Assembly (NCBI GenBank): GCA_003996215.1
Contig: QJPP01007221.1
Span: forward strand, 248,001 to 312,000
Direction of reading: 5' to 3'
Length of the DNA stretch: 64,000 nucleotides
Source: Jaltomata sinuosa
Lineage: Eukaryota; Streptophyta; Magnoliopsida; Solanales; Solanaceae
Shown here in pieces: positions 1-11,156 of the stretch. The translations under genes were made by a program, and so were the position numbers. A model generated the notes under the pieces. The model did no database searches. It saw only the letters and a program-made list of their open reading frames with translations, and had not been told where the DNA came from. The stretch's first letter is position 1; every line of letters begins with the position of its first letter.

Positions 1-2476
1 CAAACTTTTAGGTCATATATCCAAAGAAAGATTGAAAAGATTAGTTAAGAATGAAACTCTTCCAAATTTGGATTTTACAGACCTTAACATTTGTGTGGAT
101 TGTATTCAAGGAAAACAAACAAGACACACAAAGAAAAGATCCACAAGAAGCACACAGCTTCTTGAAATTATACACACTAATATATGTGGTCCTTTTGATA
201 TCACATCTTTCAGTAAAGAAGAATATTTTATCACTTTTATTGATGATTTTTCACGTTATAGATATGTCTATTTGTTGCATGAAAAATCTCAAGCGATAAA
301 TGCCTTAGAGGTCTTTAATACTGAGGTTAAAAAATAACTAGAAAGAAAGGTGAAAATAATCAGGTCAGATAGAGGTGGTGAATATTATGGAAAATATGAT
401 GAAACTGGACAACACCCAGATCCATTTGCTAAATTCCTCAAAAAGCATGGCATATATGCTCAATACACAATGCCAGGAACATCACAACAAAATGGTGTAG
501 CAGAAAGGTGTAATCGTACATTAATGTATATGGTTAGTAGTATGTTAAGTAAATCATCTTTACCTCTTTCGTTGTGGATGTATGCTTTAAGAACTGCCAT
601 TTACTTGCTTAATAGGGTTCCTAGCAAAACAGTTCCAAAGACACCTTTTGAACTGTGGACTGGTAGAAAACCTAGTTTAAGACACCTACATATTTGGGGT
701 TGCCCAGCAGAAGTTAGAGTTTATAACCCACAAGAAAAGAAACTGGATTCAAGAACAACCAGTGGTTTTTTCATTGGTTATTTAGAAAAATCAAAAGGGT
801 ATAGATTTTACTGTCCTAATCACAGTACGAGAATAGTTGAAACTGGAAATGCTAGGTTCATTGAGAATGGTGAAGTTAGTGGGAGTGAAGAACCACGTAA
901 CGTAAAAATTAAAGAAGTTAGGGTGAGAATTCCTCTACCCTCTACTTCTCTCAAAGTTGTTGTTCCTGAAGTTGTTGTACAACCTAACAATCAACAAGAA
1001 CAACAAATCAATGCTCATGTTAATCTCAATGATAATGATTTTAGGAATAATGAACCTGCAGTAGATGAATCACAAGAAATAACCTTAAGAAAATTTCAAA
1101 GACAAAGAAGATCTGCTATTTTTGATGATTATTTAGTATATCTACATGAGTCAAAAATTGACTTAGAAATTGATAATGATTCAGTTTCATTTTCACAAGC
1201 CATTGAAAGTAATAATTTTGATAAATGGATGGATGCTATGAAAGATGAATTGAAATCTATGAAACAGAATGAAGTTTGGACCTTGTTGAATTAACAGATG
1301 ATAGCAAAAGAGTCGGGTGTAAATGGATCTTTAAGATCAAACGTGACTCAACTGGCAACATCGAACGTTACAAGGCCAGACTTGTTGCCAAAGGTTTCAC
1401 TCAAGAAGATGGCATCAACTATAAAGAGACATTTTCACCCGTCTCTAGAAAAGATTCACTCAGAATTATAATGGCTTTAGTAGCTCATTCTTACTTAGAG
1501 CTACATCAGATGAGTGTGAAAACAACTTTTCTGAATGGAAATTTAGAGGAGGAAGTTTATATGAATCAACCTGAGGGATTTTATGTTAAAGGAAAGGAAC
1601 ACATGGTGTTTAAGCTTAAGAAATCAATTACGGACTTAAACAAGCTTCTCGACAATGATATCTTAAGTTTAACGAAACTATTGTCACCTTTGGATTTAAG
1701 GAAAACATCGTTGATTGGTGTATATATTTCAAGGTCAGTGGGAGTAAGTTTATTCAGTTAGTCCTGTATGTTGATGAAATCTTGCTTGCTACTAATGGTC
1801 TTGGTTTATTGCACGATACCAAGAAATATCTCTCTAACAACTTTTTGAAATGAAAGATATGAGAGAGGCATCCTATGTGATTGAGATAGAAATATTCTGA
1901 AATAGATCACAAGGATTATTGGGATTGTCTCAGAAATCCTATATTAAGTAAGTGTTAGAGAGATTTAGAATAAAAAAATGCTCATCAAATCCTATTTCAA
2001 TTCAGAAAGGAGATAGATTTAGTCTCAATCAATGTCCAAAGAATGAATTGAAACGTAAGCAAATGAATGATATTCCTTATGCATCAATAGTTAGGAGCCT
2101 AATGTATTCGCAAACATGTACAAAACCAGACATTAGTTTTGCTATTGGAATGCTGGGTCGATATCAAAATAATCCAGGAATGGATCACTGGAAGGCTGCG
2201 AAGAAAGTATTGCGATACTTACAAGGAACTAAAGATTATATGTTCACTTATAGAACATCTAATCATCTTGACATGATTGGATATTCAGATTCAGATTATG
2301 TTGGTTGTGTAAAATTGAAATACTTTTCAGTTAAAGAAGAAGTTCAGAAACATAAAGTGACAATTGAACATATTAGCACCAAGCTTATGATTGTTGATCC
2401 TTTGACGAAAGGATTATCGCCCAAAATATTTGTTGAACATGTTGAAAGAATGGGCATTATTAATGGCAATGAATGA
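1..2476 (+). pseudogene. Ty1/copia pol remnant (integrase, RT, RNase H)
   Basis: This is the 3' portion of a copia polyprotein whose 5' part lies outside the window. In order it shows the GAG-pre-integrase end (CVDCIQGK, about 95-120), an integrase core with an apparently complete D,D,E set (FIDDFSRY near 236, IRSDRGGEY near 358, NGVAER near 490), the reverse transcriptase start (CKWIFKIKRD near 1320) and the polyprotein end (DPLTKGLSP near 2396). Frames break near 337, 1290, 1660-1760 and 1850-1950. The RT catalytic box reads YVDE instead of YVDD (about 1767). About 100 residues of RNase H are missing between YSDSDYVGCV and the C-terminal tail. The element cannot be autonomous. The family is certain; the lineage within copia is not assigned. 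Confidence 0.9.
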
Positions 2477-2863
2477 CTTTATGTAAAGACTTTATTATGT
2501 TTATGCAATTAACACTTTGAGCTCAATTATATATATATATTTTTGTTATTTCCTGTTTTCTCTAGTATACATTATGTTGAGAATGACGATGACAGGTTCT
2601 GACTTAGATAAAAATATTCTAAGCATTGTTGTTGGACCATTATGTAGTATAAATGTTGTGTTGGATAATAGAATAATATTGTAGTACATGGAAGGGAGTA
2701 CATCGAATAAAGGAATGTATAACCTCTATGACTCATATTAGTTGATTTATTCAACTACAACGAATGTTATTTCTAATGAAAGGAGGATTTGGCATCTGAT
2801 TGTGCACATAATGATCGAATCTTTTTTATTAAACCATTAAGTTAATAATGGTACATGTGCGCC

Positions 2864-2874
2864 AAGTGGGAGAA
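2864..2874 (+). promoter_or_regulatory. Polypurine tract of the first copia element
   Basis: The purine-rich run AAGTGGGAGAA sits directly before a TGTAGG LTR start, about 390 bp after the pol stop. This is the normal plus-strand priming site position in copia elements. Confidence 0.7.
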
Positions 2875-3180
2875 TGTAGGTTTTGGCCACGTGGGCCTTA
2901 TTATTTATTTTAGTTTAATTAATAATAATATAATATAATTGCTAAAATCCTATTGGTTGTAGGAAAGTTAAAATTTCCCACTACCCACTTTGATGGGAAG
3001 TGGAAATTAACTGCTTGGTCCTCTCTCTGCCTATTAAAAGGGAATAACCTACTCCATCTACAGTATTCTAAAAAATACGCATAAGGTAAAGAGAGAGAAA
3101 AACAAACTACTTTGTCAAGAACAGAAGATCATAACCTTCCACTCAATTTCAGTAACAAGAAACTTATGGCTGATTCAGGT
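2875..3180 (+). repeat. 3' LTR of the first copia element (right end approximate)
   Basis: The LTR begins TGTAGGTTTTGGCC right after the polypurine tract. A TATA-like TATTAAAAGG lies near 3032. No second LTR is present in the window, so the right end is an estimate; the sequence is no longer LTR-like by the FBA remnant at 3244. Confidence 0.5.
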
Positions 3181-3243
3181 ATGTTCTTGACTGGCTTATT
3201 ACTATATGTGAAAATTATTAAGTTCTACGATTCTGAAATCATG

Positions 3244-3535
3244 TCATTTTACATAATCATCCTGCAAATAGGCTATCTTCGCCACTTTAAGATAATGTTT
3301 TTTTTTTATTAAACCCAAATCCAAGACAAAACATGTAAGGACCATATGTACCAAAGTGAACACAAGGCTCAGGAAGGGTGATACTTTTGCGAATAATGGG
3401 GTTCCAGAGAATGATAGTATATGTGTACCCAAAAAGATCATCAGAGAGACAATACAGACCATTACAAAAACCCACAACTCTAAAATGTTTACTGGATCAA
3501 AGTATTGTTGTTTAACCAGCCTAATTTGTACCACC
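3244..3535 (-). pseudogene. Divergent F-box-associated (FBA) domain remnant
   Basis: The minus strand encodes LWNPIIRKSITLPEP, then GPYMFCLGFGF, then LKVAKIAYLQ across two frames. This is the start of the FBA domain of plant F-box proteins, the substrate-binding part of SCF ubiquitin ligase receptors. The reading frame shifts near a run of A residues (3299-3308 on the + strand). No F-box motif is recognisable upstream (3540-3890). It is clearly related to the larger F-box cluster at 7153-9247 but more diverged. Confidence 0.65.
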
Positions 3536-3889
3536 CTGGAAGCACCATTTCATGCGCAATAGATTCATGTCAAAATACCACAACGGACTAGAAACCTTGT
3601 AATGAAGAAAAAAGATATTTGTTATCCTCCTCGCGATCACGACAAAGAGCAAATTTGTTGCTTAATTGTATACTCTCTCCAAAGATTTGTCTATGTAAGG
3701 CAAGTCTCTGTAGCAGCTAACCAAACAAAACACTTGACCTTGTATGGGGCTTTGCTCTTCCATATATTCCTCCATGGTCAATTGAGTCTTGTTGTTCTTG
3801 TAGAATTGAGATTTTATAGTAGCTTCAGACTGTTTCGTTGCCCTGTCCAACAAGGCTGGTCACTTTGCGGAGTACTAGCAAGAAGCTGA

Positions 3890-5890
3890 AGAAGGGAGAA
3901 AAGATTCTTGTCTTGCCAATAGTTTACAACTAAAGCATTTGGTTCTGATGCAATTCTATAACGATCTAGGTATAAATCCATAATGGGGGCATGGAAATGA
4001 GTTTAAGTTTTATGCATAGTTATTGTAAATAATTTTCTGCATCATCAGGTTATTTAAAAGACATTTACAAGTAAGGCTACTTATTAAAATGTGCAATTTG
4101 AAATCTTGAAAATAAGAAATGTTATCTGCTACAACAGGTAAAAATAATAATATGATGTTGTAAAAATTGCTCCTACTTTATTTTAGGGATATTAGAACTT
4201 TTACTTCCTCAAATTTTGATAAATCTTAATTTTGGCCTTTGTGATTTCTTGTTAAGTATATTTAACTTTCAATTAGTTGAATTTAACGGAAGTTAGTTCT
4301 ATTCAAGGACAATTCTTGTATGGGACAAACTCACTTACTCGTGGCAACCTTCCGGCTGTTCAACGACCTATAACGCTAGTCACTACTCCCACTAAGGCTA
4401 GGAAGTAAGCCCCACAACCCAAAGTGGCGAAGAACTAATAAAATTTGCTACTCTCTAAAACTACAGAAACAAGAAGCTGCACATGGCTGGGTTCAAACCC
4501 ACCATTGCATTTGCGCACAACCTTAATATGTCCAAAGGCGAATGTTGCCCAGAAAGTCAGTTAAGATAAAAGGTGGGTTATGGTAGGTAGCTTGGTGAAT
4601 AATAGTATGAGCAAGAAGAGATCGTAATCCTGGAACCGAATACCATATGCAACTAATTCAATCCTTGTTGTACCAGTTGGTGGGGCGTATCTATGTGATT
4701 CGCCGCGCTTGCATGTGCCTATTGATTGAACTTCACTATCTTATAGCTGACTAAAATCGAATGCTCTCTGGTTGGGTGCCAAATAAATGCTAGTGGCTTA
4801 AACAGGGCATTGGTTAAATTGCTTGTGGCTGGACAAGTCAGTTTTGAACATATGATACATGATCTTTCCATTCAAGTTTAGAATTTCTAATCCAGCTTCA
4901 ACGCAAATGTCAAATTCATCAAGAAAGTCTACAAAAAAAGGTAGATTTTCAGCACAAACAAGATAAAGCAATTCCAATGAAAAGTATCAATGACATAGTT
5001 CATAAACAGTGCGCCAAAAACTATTAGCCTCTTGTATGATATATTCGTTCTAGCAGTAACTTAGTAGCAAAATAATGTTGCTGGGTACAGTTCAGCGTAA
5101 GTGAAGGTTGTGAGTGCTGGCCTAAATGTTTGGTTTTAGCCAAGGGAAAGCTACTCTTATCTATATGACACCATTGAGATAATTCGGCAAGTCATATTTC
5201 ACCTCAGCCTTAGTTTTCTCCGTAGAAAATGAAGTTGGCGAGCAAGAATGTTATGGAAACACTTGTGAAGGATATAGATGTTGAGAAATATAACTTTGTT
5301 ATTTCAGTGACCGCAGAGTTCAAGATAGTAAACAGGAAATTGTTCTTCCACAAACTATCTTTTAAGTAATTACTAAAGCACTCCTCAAGAAGTCTTTCCC
5401 TCGACAGAAACAGACTCATTCTCCTTCAATTTTTGAAATGCTCTTCTAATAAAGCACCACTGTAGATAGAAAATGCAAGCGTAATAGAATTAGTACCTTA
5501 GTTTTCTTTGTTGGGAAGTAGTATGTATTTCTTCATTGTTTTAAATCTCTCTTTTCTTGGTTGTTGCAGAGGAATAACACTAACCTGTATATCGAAAGGA
5601 GGTGCTGAGAGAGTGTCTTCTGATGGCAATACTACAATGCGTAACAACAACATTGTCTTATGGATTCATAAGACACAAGAATAGGTCTCAAAGTATTTTA
5701 TGCTCTTGCACATCCCGGTGAAGTATCCCATGTATGTTTCTAAATTCTTTAATGGTGTAATAATTGTTCAGATGGCATAATCTCCTGATCTAGCGAGTGC
5801 TTATCTTAAGTTAAAAGAAGCATATGACACCGATGATAAGTTGAAGAATACTGAAGTGCCCAGACAGAGTAATGATCATCTAGGAAAGCT
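3890..5890. other. No convincing gene; old repeat copy and exon-like stretch
   Basis: About 2 kb with short open frames only. Bases 4836-5170 are a degenerate relative of the duplicated block that starts at 6309 and 20968: shared words include GACAAGTCAGTTT, TCAAATTCATCAAGAAAGT and AAGCTACTCTT in the same order. Bases 5781-5893 hold a 37-codon open stretch (starting SPDLASAYLKLKEAYDTDD) that looks protein-like but starts after a stop and is not recognised. Confidence 0.4.
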
Positions 5891-5900
5891 TCTTGGCAAG

Positions 5901-6224
5901 TTTTTTTTTATAAGGTAAATAATTTAATTAACAATTGGGGAAAACCCCGAATACAAGCCGTATACCAAACGGAGAGAACCTACACCAAAATATCGTTCTC
6001 AACAAAAGAGTTCCGATACTCTATACAAATAGGGACCTCGTAAGTATGCCAAAAAGAAACTAGAGACAAAACACTACACTGCATTTTTACAAAATTAAGC
6101 TCCAACCCTTCAAATGCCCTCCTATTCCTCTCTTTCCAGATGAGCCACATGATTGCTAAGGGGGAAACGCTCCATGCCCTCAGACTTTTCTTCCCCCTTA
6201 GCTTGGATAGACATCATACCTAGC
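5901..6224 (-). mobile_element. 5'-truncated LINE 3' end
   Basis: The minus strand ends in a poly(A) tail (T-run at 5901-5909 on +) and encodes the end of a plant LINE or RT polyprotein: MWLIWKERNRRAFEG, then a stop after NSFVENDILV. The insert is flanked by TGGCAAG at 5894-5900 and again at 6225-6231, a 7-bp target-site duplication. It is a short dead-on-arrival copy made by target-primed reverse transcription. Confidence 0.8.
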
Positions 6225-7152
6225 TGGCAAGAATTCATATGATGCTTATTCTTGTTCTAGTTTTCTAGTTTTTTTTTTGGATATTCTAGCTTGATTAGGA
6301 TTAATGAAGTTGGACTAGTCAGTTTGAACTAATATGGTACGGTAAAGTGGTACAGCATAAAACTTTGAACTGATGATCAAATGATCTTTCCCTTTAGATG
6401 AGAATTTCTAATCCGGCTTCAAAACAAGTATCAAATTCATCAAGAAAGTAATCTCTGGACAGGAAAAGGAATTCATATGTTGTTTGCATTTATATTACTG
6501 TAGAAAAACACACACAAAAAAGAGGGTCAAAAAATTCAAATAGACGGTATGAAAAGCATAATTCATAAATATTGCACATAAGTGAACCAAAAAGGCGACA
6601 ACTATTAGGCTCATGTATGATACATTCATTCATGCAGTACTCTGGGGTAGCAACTTAATCACACACTAGGAAAGGACAATTAGGAGCAGCCAGTGGACCT
6701 AGATTTAGTGGATGCAAGCCAGTATAATCTGTAGTGCTAGTCTGAATGTTTGGCTTGAGAGGCCAAGGAAAAGCTACTCTTGTATATGCTAAACTAAATG
6801 TAACTTCACAACAAAAGCAATAACTGGAAAAATAGAAGTGGACCAAAATAATGAACAGTTTCAGAATTGCAAATGAAGTGCATAATGGAACTGATTACAA
6901 GGTCACTACTAGAAAACTAACATATGCAGCAAGGCAAGGCTGCAACAGTCATTCCATAATACTGCTATATTAGTTGATAAACTAATAATTCTCACAAATT
7001 ATGCTGCACAAGTTTTCAAAATAGTATCACTAGGATTTGAGCTATGTAACTAGTCAAAAGCAAAACACATTGAGACCCGAATATATAAGGCTAATCACGA
7101 AGACAACTTTTTGCGAAAAGGGTATTCCGATACCAGTCATTCAACAGCTCCA

Positions 7153-7445
7153 TCACAGTTCGTGTGTACTGTATTTGAGGGTGTACGTACTCTCCTCTTC
7201 AGAATCAGATGCAATGGAAGGATCAGCTGTAGCCCCACTACTTCTATCAAGCAACACTAGACTCTCAGCATATTCGCTCAAGAAGAACAAATCTTTCCCA
7301 CCATGGATACCAAAATCCTTAAATTCCTTACTCTCAAGATTATATGATAGAAGATCCCCAACACACTTCTCTACCAGGAATTGCCTATTTCTCCCGCACC
7401 CAATAGCATGTGAAATCCCACTCTCCAGAACCATTACAAATTTCG
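7153..7445 (-). pseudogene. F-box protein C-terminal fragment (inverted)
   Basis: The minus strand encodes the tail of an FBA-type F-box protein: ESGISHAIGCGRNRQFLVE, then LLSYNLESKEFKDFGIHGG, then FFLSEYAESLVLLD and an acidic end. It matches, in opposite orientation, the tail of the + strand copy at 7985-8239. The two orientations meet at about 7441-7449, where the bases serve both frames (TKF on minus, FRKS on plus). It has no F-box and no start of its own, so it is a rearranged gene fragment. Confidence 0.7.
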
Positions 7446-8239
7446 TAAAAGTATCATCCTCCCTAAGCCTCTTGTTTGCTCTGGTCCATATGGTCTGCAC
7501 ATGTTTTGCATTGGATTTGGGCTTGATCACAAAACTCATGATTTTAAAGTGGCGAGGATAGCCTACCTAGGAGTAGTTAATGGTGTTTATATGCTGCCTT
7601 TGGGAGTTGGGGTCTATAAATTGAGTACATGTTTATGGGAAACAGTTAGCTCAAAGGGCTTCTTCAACAGTAAACTGAAAATAGATTATTGTAGTATTTA
7701 CTTAAATGGGGCTATTCATTGGGTTTCCTATAGTAAGAATGAAGGTGGGGAAATCACTACAGCTTATTGGTTTTCGACCTAAATGATGAGAGATTTAGTG
7801 AAATGGGTTTGCCACAAGAGCTAGTCATGTTTCTTCTTTGAATTTGTCAGTTAATTTATGTAGGGAACATATTCTAGTGATTTGGTACAAAAACAATCGC
7901 GATCTTGGTCCATTATGTGATGGTTGTGTCACCTGGGTGATGAACCAGTATGGTTAAATGGAGTCGTGGATGGAGAAATTTATCGTGGATCTGAATAATG
8001 GGATTAGCGATGCTATTGGGTTCACACGAAATGGGGAATTTCTGGTAATGCAACATCCTGGAGATCTTTTATCATATGATCCAAAAAGCAGGGAATTGAA
8101 GGATCTTGATATCCATGGCAGGGCTGATTCATTCTTCTTGAGCAAATACATTGAGAGCTTAGTGTTGCTTGATGGAAATAGTGGGGCCACAACTGATCCT
8201 TCCATTGAATCTGAATCTGAAGAGAAACCTGAGATTTAG
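7446..8239 (+). pseudogene. F-box FBA domain and C-terminus, frameshifted
   Basis: The + strand reads RKSIILPKPLVCSGPYG, HMFCIGFGLDHKTHDFKV, VYKLSTCLWETVSSKGFF, DYCSIYLNGAIHWVSYSK, then in another frame the tail WMEKFIVDLNNGISDAIG to the stop at 8237-8239 (GEFLVMQHPGDLLSYDP, SESEEKPEI). Frames break near 7780 (start of the VFDL motif) and 7840-7950. The N-terminal F-box motif is absent: the left side is an inverted junction. It is a decayed substrate-receptor gene copy. Confidence 0.75.
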
Positions 8240-8529
8240 TGTTGTGTTTATGAAAGCTTATTATGCAGTTATAGTTTATGAGAATTCAATCATTTTATCA
8301 ACTTTTAGTAGCATTATAGAATGATGAACATGTCATCCTATCCCTATTGACATATGTTAGTTTGCTAGTAGTGACAATGCAATCAGTTTCAGTATTAACT
8401 TCATTTGCAATTCTGAATCTGTTCAATTTCTGCTTTCTCAAATAGTATTACTTTTAGTTTAGAGTATGAATTCCTTTTACTGACCAAGAGATTTCTTTCC
8501 TTATGCTTTTTTGGCACTTGTTCTGAAAC

Positions 8530-8595
8530 CATACTAGGAAATTTTTCATCATATGATTCAAAGAGCAGGGAATTAAAGGATCGCAGGGAAGATTC
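8530..8595 (+). pseudogene. Small F-box tail fragment next to an inversion junction
   Basis: The + strand reads SSYDSKSRELKDRREDSY, the DLLSYDPKSRELKDLDIHG part of the F-box tail with a deletion. It ends where the minus-strand copy 8596-9247 begins. The same junction recurs at 23150-23213. Confidence 0.55.
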
Positions 8596-9247
8596 ATATG
8601 TTCCCCACATAAATTAACTGACAAATTCAAAGAAGAAACATGAGCTAGCTCTTGTGGCAAACCCATTTCACTAAATGTCTCATCACTTAGGTCGAAGACC
8701 AACAAGTTACTTGTGATTTTCCCACATTCGTTCTTACTGTAGGAAACCAAATGAATAGCCCCATTTAAGTAAATACTACAATAATCAATTTTCTGTTTAC
8801 GGTTGAAGAAGCCCTTTGAGCTAACTGTTTTCCATAAACCTGTACTCAATTTATAGACCTCAACTCCCAGAGGCAGCATATAAACATCATTAGATCCTCC
8901 TAGATAGGCTATCCTCACCACTTTATTATCACGAGTTTTGTGATCAAGCCCAAATCCAAAAGCAAAACATGTGCGGACCATATGGACCAGAGAAAACAAG
9001 AGGATTAGGGAGGGTGAGATATTCGGTTTTTGAAGAAGGGTCAAAGTAGACAGAGTACTTTTCTTGTTTCTTGGGTTTGGTGGAGAAGTGAGGGATGAAG
9101 AGCAGGGGAGTAGCAGTGATCGACCTGTGAGTAGAGGTGAAATATAGAGCACTATTGGTTAGATATATACCTGAATCGCAAAAGGCTTTCAATGGGCAGC
9201 CTGCAACAGATTTCAGGCAACAATCAATCAGGAAAATAGTCCGACAT
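8596..9247 (-). pseudogene. F-box gene with F-box motif and partial FBA domain
   Basis: This is the only copy in the window that keeps an F-box. From the ATG at 9245-9247 the minus strand reads MSDYFPD, a stop, then LLPEICCRLPIESLLRFR and YISNQ, a stop (probably TGG to TAG), CSI. The F-box binds SKP1 in SCF ligases. After a frame change come YSVYFDPSSKTEYLTLPNP and GPYGPHMF, then after another GFGLDHKTRDNKVVRIAYLG to NLLVFDLSDETFSEMGLPQE and VNLCGEHMN, where the inversion junction cuts it. The upstream side (9248-9300) carries AGGGTTTCTCC on the minus strand, typical of plant 5' leaders. Confidence 0.75.
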
Positions 9248-9428
9248 TGTTGCACAATTTTTTCTCCTCTAGTTTCTACGGAGAAACCCTAGCTATTTTG
9301 GCAAGAAAGAAAGAGCTATATGAGAACTACTGCTAGTACATTCTTTACAGTTGTACTACTATATATATACTTGTCTCTGTGCTTTTGCGTGTGTACTCCA
9401 TATCTATGAATATAAAATTTTAAAAAGC

Positions 9429-9591
9429 ATATAAGTAATTAAAATTGTGCAAGCCTTGGAAACAACATCTGGCAGAAATGCAAGGTAAGACTGCGTACAA
9501 TAGACCCTTGTGGTCGGACCCTTCCCCGGACCCTGCGCATAGCGGGAGCTTTAGTGCACCGGGCTGCCCTTTTTTTTTATATAAGTAATTA
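9429..9591 (+). mobile_element. TS-type SINE, 5'-truncated, with 13-bp TSD
   Basis: The body is 9442-9578 and contains the TS SINE 3' words GCAGAAATGCAAGGTAAGAC, TGCGTACAATAGACCC, CCCTTCCCCGGACC and GTGCACCGGGCTGCCC, ending in a T-run. The 5' end begins inside the RNA polymerase III B-box region (TGTGCAAGCC), so the tRNA-like A box is missing. ATATAAGTAATTA occurs at 9429-9441 and 9579-9591 as a perfect 13-bp target-site duplication. Family assignment rests on recalled consensus, not a search. Confidence 0.8.
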
Positions 9592-10415
9592 GGTGTTTGA
9601 GTTATGACATAAAAAATAGAGATCAAGAAAAGCTTAAACTACTAAAAATGATTAGCGTTGATCTTATTTAGCTAGTTCAATATATTAAAAGCCACGTCTT
9701 TGGAACCAATTATGCTCTAAATTTATTGTAAGATGTTTACCTGAATGCTTTGCATAAGTTAAATTAAAGTACATCATATTAAAATCCTTATTTCCATCCA
9801 ATCCTGCGCCACAAATAAAAATGAACAAAAAAATAAATAAAAGGTCCATCCCTGTAAACCAAAACAACTAGAAACCATTTGTCTGTACCCAATTGCTTTG
9901 ATGCTTCATGTTTTGCAACTAAATGGATTCAAAGACAACAATGTTTTCTTCCCTTCAAGGTACAATTTTTCTTTAGCGCCGGAGCGATAATAGTGAATAC
10001 CAATTTGATAGAACCTAGTAACTTTAGTTCAAACTACGTATTTGTGTTAAAAGAATCATTTAGCATGTACAAATAATTTAATCAAAACCCATTAAAAAAT
10101 GTGATCCAGACCCATAAACTGACTATTCTACTAGCTCTGCCTCTGATCCAGATGATATCAAATTCACATGAACACTGTAATATGCAGTGATAAAGTTTTG
10201 GTTTGTTGGTAGCTTTTAGTTGAAATTATTACACAAAGAGTTGTTTGTTGACGTGTGAAAAACGTGAAACTTTTGGTTGTGCGCTAAGAGAAGGTAGAAA
10301 AACATTCAACACCTGATGATCTTCTATGTCTAGTAGTTATCCTCAATGATGAGGTCTATTTCTCATTATCCACTGACATGATGAACAAATTTCAGAAGAA
10401 CGGAAATTTTGTCGA
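9592..10415. other. No gene seen
   Basis: AT-rich sequence with only short, unconvincing open frames and no recognised repeat termini. Confidence 0.4.
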
Positions 10416-10753
10416 TCAATTACGTTCTGGTTCAAAATATTTAGAGTCGGCAATATGAATCTTCTGTATCAAACATTATCAATTGGAGGGTTAATATTGC
10501 TTATAAAATGTGTCAAATTGCTGAAATATGTTAATACGTAAATTAAGGATAGATCAAGGTGCAATTTTTTGAGGGTGAACTTCACAAAATTTAAATTAAG
10601 ATATTCTTAATTATAAATTTCTTTCCAAACATTAGTTTCAACTAGAGACACATTTTAAATATTAAAACAAATTAATTTAAGAGAATTTTGTTCTTGGTTT
10701 TTGTTAGTTGACAGTGAAATTTTCCACACTGACATCATTTGTGCATTAGTGTA
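10416..10753 (+). repeat. Duplicated flank, copy 1 (partner 25192-25504)
   Basis: The sequence from TCAATTACGTTCTGG to GTGCATTAGTGTA matches 25192-25504 with scattered substitutions and a short indel. Beyond it the two copies differ: exon-like sequence here, a microsatellite and LINE ORF1 there. It marks the right limit of the segmental duplication. Confidence 0.8.
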
Positions 10754-10817
10754 GTTTCCCACTTTGCTTCGCGGAATTTTCTAGTACTGCTGTTTTTCAC
10801 TTTGAAAATAGTTCCAG

Positions 10818-10889
10818 GATGTCAGAGACAAGAGTTGCAAGATGTCAGAGACAAGCACAAGGCCTTGAAGTCGATCTCTGCTTATCGAG
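10818..10889 (+). pseudogene. Possible relic exon with internal 22-bp repeat
   Basis: An AG-bounded, GT-ended 72-nt stretch stays open in two frames, one reading RQELQDVRDKHKALKSIS. It contains GATGTCAGAGACAA twice, 22 nt apart. I do not recognise the protein. A second exon-like piece (VLNKEYVWELQNKLADAL, about 11005-11058) follows, but its 5' splice site reads TAAG rather than GTAAG and the phases do not join, so the gene is decayed or misread. Confidence 0.25.
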
Positions 10890-11156
10890 GTATTGAAACA
10901 ACTAAAATTTCTTTGGTTTCACCAAATCAAGTTTGTGAACCTATATCCTTCAGTTGTACAATTATTGGTAAAATACAATAACTTGAAATATAAGGACGTG
11001 CAGGTTCTGAATAAAGAATATGTATGGGAACTGCAAAATAAACTTGCTGATGCACTCTAAGTTATTTATCAATTCGATAGCATTTTGTATCTTGATTATG
11101 ACATATTGTGTATGTGCATTGCTTGTCATGTTCTGATATTATTTAGGGAAAGAGTA

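Larger units (their letters stand above)
6309..8837 (+). repeat. Segmental duplication, copy 1
   Basis: This 2.5-kb block is repeated in the same orientation at 20968-23447. Alignment by eye starts at GTTGGACTAGTC in both and stops at CTAACTGTTT..CCATAA. Small indels separate the copies; about 37 bp after 7539 are missing in copy 2. It contains inverted FBA fragments. A companion block, 10416-10753, is repeated at 25192-25504, so the original duplication was probably larger and later rearranged. Confidence 0.85.

Noticed and set aside
4320..4830. Possible organelle-derived insert
   Set aside because: The composition looked different, but no chloroplast or mitochondrial gene could be recognised.
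7037..7561. 174-codon frame on the + strand
   Set aside because: Mostly antisense of the F-box tail at 7153-7445; the apparent length comes from the inverted junction.
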